Assembly: GCA_002796025.1 (NCBI GenBank) | Contig: PCVQ01000054.1 | Coordinates: forward strand, 1 to 27,402 | Direction of reading: 5' to 3' | DNA: 27,402 bases | Origin: Candidatus Peregrinibacteria bacterium CG11_big_fil_rev_8_21_14_0_20_46_8 | GTDB lineage: Bacteria; Patescibacteriota; Gracilibacteria; UBA1369; UM-FILTER-53-11 | Part shown: positions 22,932-27,402 of the stretch, piece by piece | Numbering within the stretch: the first letter of the stretch is position 1 | How the letters are laid out: every line of letters starts with the position of its first letter | Program-made: the position numbers and the translations under genes | The notes under the pieces: model-generated | Databases searched by the model: none | Told to the model about the DNA's origin: nothing | Seen by the model: the letters and a program-made list of their open reading frames with translations, nothing else

Positions 22932-23897
22932 CTATCCGCCTCGCAATTTACGTGCTGTTATGAGCGTCATATAGGGTAGCTTTCTGTACACAATATCAAA
23001 CCCCTTGCCAAAACAGATTGTCTCGCCGCCGAACTTTTTCTTGAATTGTGTTACGCCTGCGAGAGGGTGCGGCATTTTAGTTTTATTGTTTGCATTGTCG
23101 CCGGCGAAATTGGGTGTGTGCTCCTCTGGCGGCGCAATTCCTAAAAAGTCGTAACTTGTGCACCCTCGGGACTTCGCATCGCGAATCGCTTCCCACTGGA
23201 GCAAATATGGCGCCATGAGTGACCGCTGTGCGTAGCCTGAAGCGCCATAGTAGTAGGTAGCGACATCGTTGTAGGTGATAACGATAATGGCCGCGCACAG
23301 ATTGCCATTGTGCTCTGCGGTCCAGAGCACCGCCCCGGGAAATTCGCTCACTAAAAGTTCGTAGTATTTTTTGGGATGAATGTTAAACCGGTCGCGCATG
23401 CCGGTTTCACGAAAAAGCTCATATACCGCATCCGTAATTTTTTCGCCCTGCTTTATAATTACACCATTCCGCTGTGCCACTTTAATATTGTAGCGCCCCT
23501 TGGGTTTCATCTCTTGCAGCAGCTGCTCCTCACTCTTTTCTAAATTTAAAACCAGCGTGCATTCCGGTGTAAAGCGGTGAGGTGCCGGTGTGATCCTATA
23601 TTTCTTTTTTAATTCACTGATTGCCTCATCTCCGGGCCAGTCCGCAGCCGGTTCAATTCGTGCATAGACTGCTCCAGCAGTGCGTGCAACATTTTCCAGT
23701 TCGCTAAAAAGTTCCGGAGCATATCCCTGCGGCCCATATGGCACCCAGAGCCAGCTCCCAAATCGCATCTTATTTGGAATAACGATCGTGCCATCCAGCT
23801 CCCAGTAGCCGCCGCGGTACGGAATCTTTTTTTGAAACTCACCAAAAAGCCGGGATTGAAAGAGTTCAGTTCCCGGCTTTGGAATGCTTGGATGCAT
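22932..23897 (-). CDS. FemAB-family aminoacyltransferase (peptidoglycan cross-bridge, FemX-like)
   Basis: 321 residues. FemX/FemAB proteins use aminoacyl-tRNA to add amino acids to the peptidoglycan stem peptide of lipid II. The sequence has the double GNAT-like fold signatures: FQSRLFGEFQKKIPY and VPYGPQGY in the first half; TLVLNLEKSEEQLLQEMKPKGRYNI split over the junction; YYYGASGYAQRSLMAPYLLQWEAI; and the terminal YDFLGI...GVTQFKKKFGG. The coiled-coil tRNA-binding insert of staphylococcal FemA is absent, as in FemX-type and many CPR homologues. It follows ftsZ by 9 nt, and TAGAAT (whose TAG is the ftsZ stop) lies 6 bp before its ATG. Context with ftsZ and ftsA supports a role in the cell wall. 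An alternative is addition of amino acids to other acceptors. Confidence 0.88.
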   Translation of the reverse strand: MHPSIPKPGTELFQSRLFGEFQKKIPYRGGYWELDGTIVIPNKMRFGSWLWVPYGPQGYAPELFSELENVARTAGAVYARIEPAADWPGDEAISELKKKYRITPAPHRFTPECTLVLNLEKSEEQLLQEMKPKGRYNIKVAQRNGVIIKQGEKITDAVYELFRETGMRDRFNIHPKKYYELLVSEFPGAVLWTAEHNGNLCAAIIVITYNDVATYYYGASGYAQRSLMAPYLLQWEAIRDAKSRGCTSYDFLGIAPPEEHTPNFAGDNANNKTKMPHPLAGVTQFKKKFGGETICFGKGFDIVYRKLPYMTLITARKLRGG

Positions 23898-23903
23898 GCT
23901 TAG

Positions 23904-23909
23904 ATTCTA
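23904..23909 (-). promoter_or_regulatory. -10-like hexamer (TAGAAT) formed by the ftsZ stop codon
   Basis: TAGAAT on the minus strand, 6 bp before the femX-like ATG; its first three bases are the ftsZ stop. The same hexamer serves as the nifU element. No TG extension, so support is moderate. Confidence 0.4.
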
Positions 23910-25139
23910 CCCAACTTTCTTGCGAATAAAAGCAGGAATGTCGAGCTCACTCTCAACGGCCTTTTGTGCAGGCATAGACTCTTCGGGTCGTGAAGAACTC
24001 GTTGTTTTGGAAGCGGTAGAAAGCGGACGTTGTTCGCGTGAGAAGAATGATGGTCGCTCGCGGCCAACCTCATCAAAGCCGGTAGCGATAACCGTTACCT
24101 TCACCTCGCCAGTGTAAGAATCATTTACAACAGCGCCAAAGATAATTTGTGCGTCAGGATCAGCCGCCTCCGTAATAATACGTGCAGCCTCATCGACTTC
24201 AAACATAGAGAGATCGTTACCACCGGTAACATTGAAGAGAATACCCTTTGCACCACCAATATCCATTTCGAGCAGCGGACTTTCGACAGCAGCTTTTGCA
24301 GCGTCGGTTGCACGGCTCTCGCCAGCGCCATATCCGATACCCATCAATGCAGAACCGGAGCTTTCCATAACGGTCTTCACGTCGGCAAAGTCCACATTAA
24401 TCATACCGTGGACGGTAATAATGTCTGCGATTCCTTGCACGCCTTGGCGAAGCACATCGTCAACAACCGTAAAGGCATCGGTAAGCGGAGTCTTTTTGTC
24501 GATAATCGAAAGGATGCGGTCGTTCGGAATTGTAATAAGCGTGTCGACTTTATTGCGGAGATTCTCAAGTCCGTCTTCGGCTTGCTGCTTGCGGCGCATG
24601 CCTTCAAAGGTAAAGGGACGCGTTACAACCGCAACAGTTAAAATACCAAGTTCACGTGCAATTTCGGCAATGACTGGTGCACCGCCGGTGCCTGTTCCGC
24701 CACCCATACCGCAGGTAATGAAGAGCATATCTGCACCCCCAATGAGTGATTTGATTTCTTCAGAGCTCTCTTCTGCAGATTGCCGTCCGATATCGGGATT
24801 TGCTCCCGCGCCAAGTCCTCGTGTAGTCGCCTTTCCTACGTTAACTTTGTTCGGTGCTTCACAGTGGTACAGCGCTTGCGCGTCAGTGTTCACCGCAATG
24901 AACTCGATGCCCTTTACGCCCGTCTTAATCATTCGGTTAACCGCATTACAACCGCCACCGCCAACACCCACAACTTTTAGTGCAGCAACTGGACTTATTT
25001 CGGGGGTAACCATTTGAATTCCCGACTTAGTCATGCCGCTCGATTTGTATGTGCCCGATTTGTATGCTCCGCCACCTTTTAGGGACGATCTCTTTCCTGC
25101 GAAGAGATTTCGGAGCGCGTCCTTGTTTGATGCATCCAT
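23907..25139 (-). CDS. ftsZ: Cell division protein FtsZ
   Basis: 410 residues. FtsZ is the tubulin-like GTPase that forms the division ring. An N-terminal extension of about 50 residues, rich in Lys, Ser and Gly (for example KGGGAYKSGTYKSSGMTKSG), precedes the GTPase core, which begins LKVVGVGGGGCNAVNRM. The tubulin signature GGGTGTGGAP is in place, with NTDAQAL, IPNDRIL and the T7 loop VDFADVKTVM. A short Ser-rich linker leads to the conserved C-terminal peptide DIPAFIRKKVG, which binds FtsA and other partners. It lies 42 nt downstream of ftsA on the same strand and 9 nt ahead of femX. No Shine-Dalgarno site is evident. Confidence 0.97.
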   Translation of the reverse strand: MDASNKDALRNLFAGKRSSLKGGGAYKSGTYKSSGMTKSGIQMVTPEISPVAALKVVGVGGGGCNAVNRMIKTGVKGIEFIAVNTDAQALYHCEAPNKVNVGKATTRGLGAGANPDIGRQSAEESSEEIKSLIGGADMLFITCGMGGGTGTGGAPVIAEIARELGILTVAVVTRPFTFEGMRRKQQAEDGLENLRNKVDTLITIPNDRILSIIDKKTPLTDAFTVVDDVLRQGVQGIADIITVHGMINVDFADVKTVMESSGSALMGIGYGAGESRATDAAKAAVESPLLEMDIGGAKGILFNVTGGNDLSMFEVDEAARIITEAADPDAQIIFGAVVNDSYTGEVKVTVIATGFDEVGRERPSFFSREQRPLSTASKTTSSSRPEESMPAQKAVESELDIPAFIRKKVG

Positions 25140-25181
25140 AGTGAGATAATTAGAGGTTAGATTGTTGGGTTAGGAATGTAA

Positions 25182-26420
25182 TTATGGAAGGAGTTGTTTT
25201 AACCAAGTCTTTACGCCCGAGAAGTTCTTTTTCAAATTCAAGCTGCGGAAACCGAAGCCAAATGGCCGGCTCTCAAAACGCGAGCCCCAAATAAGCAAGC
25301 CGATTGCCGTTGCATATGCCGGATCTTCAATTTTATCTACCACACCTTCAAAATTTTGCGGAAAGCCGATTTGTACAGGCAGATTAAGAGTTTCTCGCGC
25401 AACGTCTATGACTCCCGGAATTTTTACCCCCGCGCCGGTCAAAACAACGCCGGCCGGCAGCATGCCGTCGCGATGTATTTTTGCCAGCTCATTTTTTACA
25501 AGCATAAAGATCTCGCTGTATCGCGCCTCGATAATTTCTACAAGAGTCCGCTTCGAAATTTTTTGCATGTCTATTTTGCTAAAGCTTGAGAGGTCGATCA
25601 TCTCGCGGTCGTTTACTTCATCGGGGATGCATGAACCGTATTCTATCTTTATGCGGTCAGCGGTATCGATAGAGGTGCGGAGTCCGATTGCGATATCGTT
25701 GGTTACGCTTTCTCCGCCTACACCGATAACGGCGGTATGCAAAACGGTTCCCTCTTCAAATACTGAGACCGAAGTCCCGCCTGCGCCAATATCCACAACC
25801 AAAACACCAAGCTCTTTTTGTCGTTTAGAGAGTACCGCTTCCGAAGCTGCCAGAACCGACGGGATTACATCGTCGATATCGACGCCGGCTTGTAAGACAC
25901 ATTTTTCGATATTGCGGACGGTAGGCATAAGACCAGTAACGATATGTGCCTCAACTTCCAGACGAATGCCGGTCATACCAACCGGATATTTAATCCCCTT
26001 CTGCTCATCAACGGTAAATGATTTTGGAATGATGCGGAGAATGCGGCGGTTATTTGGAATAGCAACTGCCTGTGCGGCTTCAAGCGCCCGGTCAATGTCG
26101 TCTTCGGTAATCTCATTACCCGGATTTGAAATCGCAATAACCCCCTTGCTGTTGAATGATTCAATATGATTCCCTGAAATGCCTAAAAAGACGTGATGAA
26201 TTGGCTCTCCGGCCATGCGTTCAGCGTCTTCGAGGGCAGCGGTAATATCGTTGATACTCTCTTCTACATCTATAACCATACCTTTTCTGAGTCCGCCCGA
26301 AGGTGCTATTCCAACGCCGATAATATTGGGCGTGTGGTTTTTTTCATCGAGGGTTGCAACAACGACACGAATTTTGGACGAGCCAACATCGAGCGCAGCA
26401 ACAAGGCGTGGTTTTGACAT
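25182..26420 (-). CDS. ftsA: Cell division protein FtsA
   Basis: 412 residues. FtsA is an actin-like ATPase that anchors FtsZ to the membrane. ATP-binding motifs: ALDVGSSKIRVVVA (phosphate 1), VVDIGAGGTSVSVFEEG (phosphate 2) and VVLTGAGVKIPGV (adenosine). The 1C (SHS2) subdomain that replaces actin subdomain 1B is at residues about 85-165 (HHVFLGISGNHIESFNSKG to EAHIVTGLMPT). The last 15 residues, KNFSGVKTWLKQLLP, form the amphipathic membrane-targeting helix, after a linker. The ATG at 26420 opens onto a 600-bp gap; no convincing -10 is close to it, so its promoter may lie farther up. ftsZ follows. Confidence 0.96.
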   Translation of the reverse strand: MSKPRLVAALDVGSSKIRVVVATLDEKNHTPNIIGVGIAPSGGLRKGMVIDVEESINDITAALEDAERMAGEPIHHVFLGISGNHIESFNSKGVIAISNPGNEITEDDIDRALEAAQAVAIPNNRRILRIIPKSFTVDEQKGIKYPVGMTGIRLEVEAHIVTGLMPTVRNIEKCVLQAGVDIDDVIPSVLAASEAVLSKRQKELGVLVVDIGAGGTSVSVFEEGTVLHTAVIGVGGESVTNDIAIGLRTSIDTADRIKIEYGSCIPDEVNDREMIDLSSFSKIDMQKISKRTLVEIIEARYSEIFMLVKNELAKIHRDGMLPAGVVLTGAGVKIPGVIDVARETLNLPVQIGFPQNFEGVVDKIEDPAYATAIGLLIWGSRFESRPFGFGFRSLNLKKNFSGVKTWLKQLLP

Positions 26421-27022
26421 AGTATTTGGGGACGTTAAATCGTTTGTTTGTCTGGGATTTCCTCCGCAGCTGTAATCGAAAAGATAACTGACAAAGTTTT
26501 CTATGGCAAATATATTTGTTCACTTTTGCTTTATTTGAAGCGGTTTGTTCCATTTTTGTGCTCAGCTGTTTTGTTTTATTGATGCGGATTTAAAGATACT
26601 CGTTGAAGAAAAAATGCAGGAAAAAATAACTCCAATTTTGCGCTTTTCGTTGCGCAAAAATTCAATTCGCTACGTGCAAAAAATGTGCTCGGATTTTCGT
26701 TGGTGCAATTTTTTATTCGGAATTGCGTACGCAGCTTTTAACAACAAGAAAAATGGATACTCATTTTTTGTTGTCTTTTGGCCCTTATTTGCAAATTCGC
26801 CTCATAATTATTTATTTTTGGATACCCGAAGGGCGTAAGGGGTTTTGCTTTATTTTATAGGAAAAAGTGTCTCTCGCCCCGAGGTTGGCTTCCCATACTT
26901 AATTTAGACCCTATTTCCCACAATCCCGCAATAGGAAAAAGCGGGTAGCTTGACGGACGTATAAAATATTGAGCTGTTCGGCCAAAGGTGATATAATTAA
27001 ATAACAGTAACAAAAACAAAAA
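26421..27022. other. Long gene-free region upstream of ftsA with repeats and a possible pseudoknot
   Basis: About 600 bp at roughly 35% G+C by my partial count. A 97-codon open frame (26545-26838, TTG start) is present but looks spurious. Visible structure: TTTTGCGC (26636-26643) and GCGCAAAA (26652-26659) as an inverted repeat; TTTTCGTTG repeated near 26644 and 26694; the 11-mer ATAGGAAAAAG at 26857-26867 and again at 26931-26941; and two interleaved stems, CCTATT/AATAGG (26910-26915, 26930-26935) and CCCGC/GCGGG (26925-26929, 26941-26945). No known RNA (RNase P, SRP, 6S) is recognised. The right end holds the promoter of the next gene. Confidence 0.5.
26969..26997 (+). promoter_or_regulatory. 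Promoter of the partial gene at the right edge
   Basis: TTGAGC (26969-26974), a 17-bp spacer and an extended -10 TG-A-TATAAT with its hexamer at 26992-26997. This is the best sigma70-like promoter in the window. It predicts a leader of about 18 nt, A-rich, without Shine-Dalgarno site. Confidence 0.7.
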
Positions 27023-27402
27023 ATGGAATTACCAAAACGTGCACCGGTTCCCGAAAGTCCGGATCATTCGATGGAGAAGATTAATATCTCTCCGGCGCAG
27101 TTAAAAAAACTGCGGCAAGAGGTGGAGGCTGCAGTAACGAGCAAATCCGCTACCGAACTTTTTAAAGATTTTGCAAAAGAGCTTAAGTATCCGGTAGATA
27201 CGCCGGTTGAACGTTGGAAGGAAGATGAGGCTACAGGCGACTGGAGCGGACTTTCTGCAGAAGAGTATCGTAAATTGCCTAAAGAGGAGCGTCAAAAAAT
27301 CGGTTACTACCGTGCGGACAGCAAGGAGGTGAAGAATATTTATCTGCACGACTATGCCGATGTACTGGCAGTGCAGGCAATTTTAAAAAAGGAACATATT
27401 GG
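27023..27402 (+). CDS. Hypothetical protein, N-terminal part (cut by window edge)
   Basis: 126 codons are visible, open to the right edge. The start is the ATG after a run of A and CAAAAA. The sequence opens MELPKRAPVPESPDHSMEK and is hydrophilic and charged: QLKKLRQEVEAAV, LFKDFAKELKYP, VERWKEDEATGDWSG, LSAEEYRKLPKEERQKIGYY and NIYLHDYADVLAVQAIL. No signal peptide or membrane segment in this part, and no family recognised. Codon use and the strong promoter upstream support a real gene; ftsA is divergent from it, across the 600-bp gap. Confidence 0.7.
   Translation, partial: MELPKRAPVPESPDHSMEKINISPAQLKKLRQEVEAAVTSKSATELFKDFAKELKYPVDTPVERWKEDEATGDWSGLSAEEYRKLPKEERQKIGYYRADSKEVKNIYLHDYADVLAVQAILKKEHI

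Noticed and set aside
26545..26838. 97-codon open frame in the ftsA upstream gap
   Set aside because: Starts with TTG, no promoter or ribosome site, Cys/Phe/Asn-rich composition unlike neighbours, low G+C, and it contains the inverted repeats of the gap; no family recognised.
26925..26945. CCCGC/GCGGG hairpin as an intrinsic terminator
   Set aside because: No T-run follows on either strand, and the loop is shared with another stem.
1..27402. CRISPR arrays, insertion sequences, prophage or tRNA genes
   Set aside because: No spaced direct repeats, transposase, integrase, terminal inverted repeats or tRNA cloverleaf were seen; the only tRNA-like element is the tmRNA acceptor domain.

Overview
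The window looks like a chromosomal segment of a Candidate Phyla Radiation (Patescibacteria) bacterium, most likely of the Parcubacteria type. This is inferred from gene content and style, not from a database match: tightly packed genes, almost no Shine-Dalgarno sequences, a DUF3048 protein, a bactofilin-like membrane protein, a NifU/IscA pair, an FtsA-FtsZ-FemX block, RNase J with a long basic tail, and a lone membrane-anchored copper nitrite reductase. TGA is used as a stop and an RF2 gene is present, so the code is the ordinary bacterial one. I see no insertion sequence, prophage, CRISPR array or tRNA.

Layout: (1) The start of efp (-) faces a two-gene envelope operon (+): DUF3048 and a bactofilin-like protein. 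(2) 2460-5247 (-) is a three-gene operon: O-antigen ligase-like membrane protein, RdgB/HAM1 pyrophosphatase and a short MGMT. (3) 5289-7736 (+) is an iron-flavoured operon: NifU-like scaffold, A-type Fe-S carrier, DHH/NrnA-like phosphoesterase and VIT1/CCC1-type metal transporter. (4) 7733-10196 (-) holds a small basic protein, a double VOC (PhnB-like) protein and the nitrite reductase. (5) 10244-15126 (-) holds tmRNA, mfd and dnaN. (6) 15127-15746 is an AT-rich gene-free stretch beside dnaN, a candidate origin. (7) rnj (-), murD (+), a Wzx-like flippase (-), then prfB, an unknown protein and def (+). (8) femX-like, ftsZ and ftsA (-), a second long gene-free stretch (26421-27022), and the start of an unknown gene (+).

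The genes group into cell envelope and division (murD, ftsA, ftsZ, femX, flippase, polymerase/ligase, DUF3048, bactofilin-like), translation and its rescue (efp, prfB, def, tmRNA), replication, repair and RNA decay (dnaN, mfd, MGMT, RdgB, rnj), and iron/copper redox (Fe-S pair, VIT1, NirK).

The most notable points are: a recurrent promoter arrangement in which a (TGn)TAnnnT element lies only 6-8 bp upstream of the ATG, predicting leaderless mRNAs, including one 19-bp gap where a single element seems to serve both strands; a tmRNA whose tag frame appears lengthened to 28 codons by an in-frame duplication; a nitrite reductase with Gln where the type 1 copper axial Met should be; and four perfectly phased 8-bp pyrimidine repeats between the two Fe-S genes. 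All were read by eye; no search was run.
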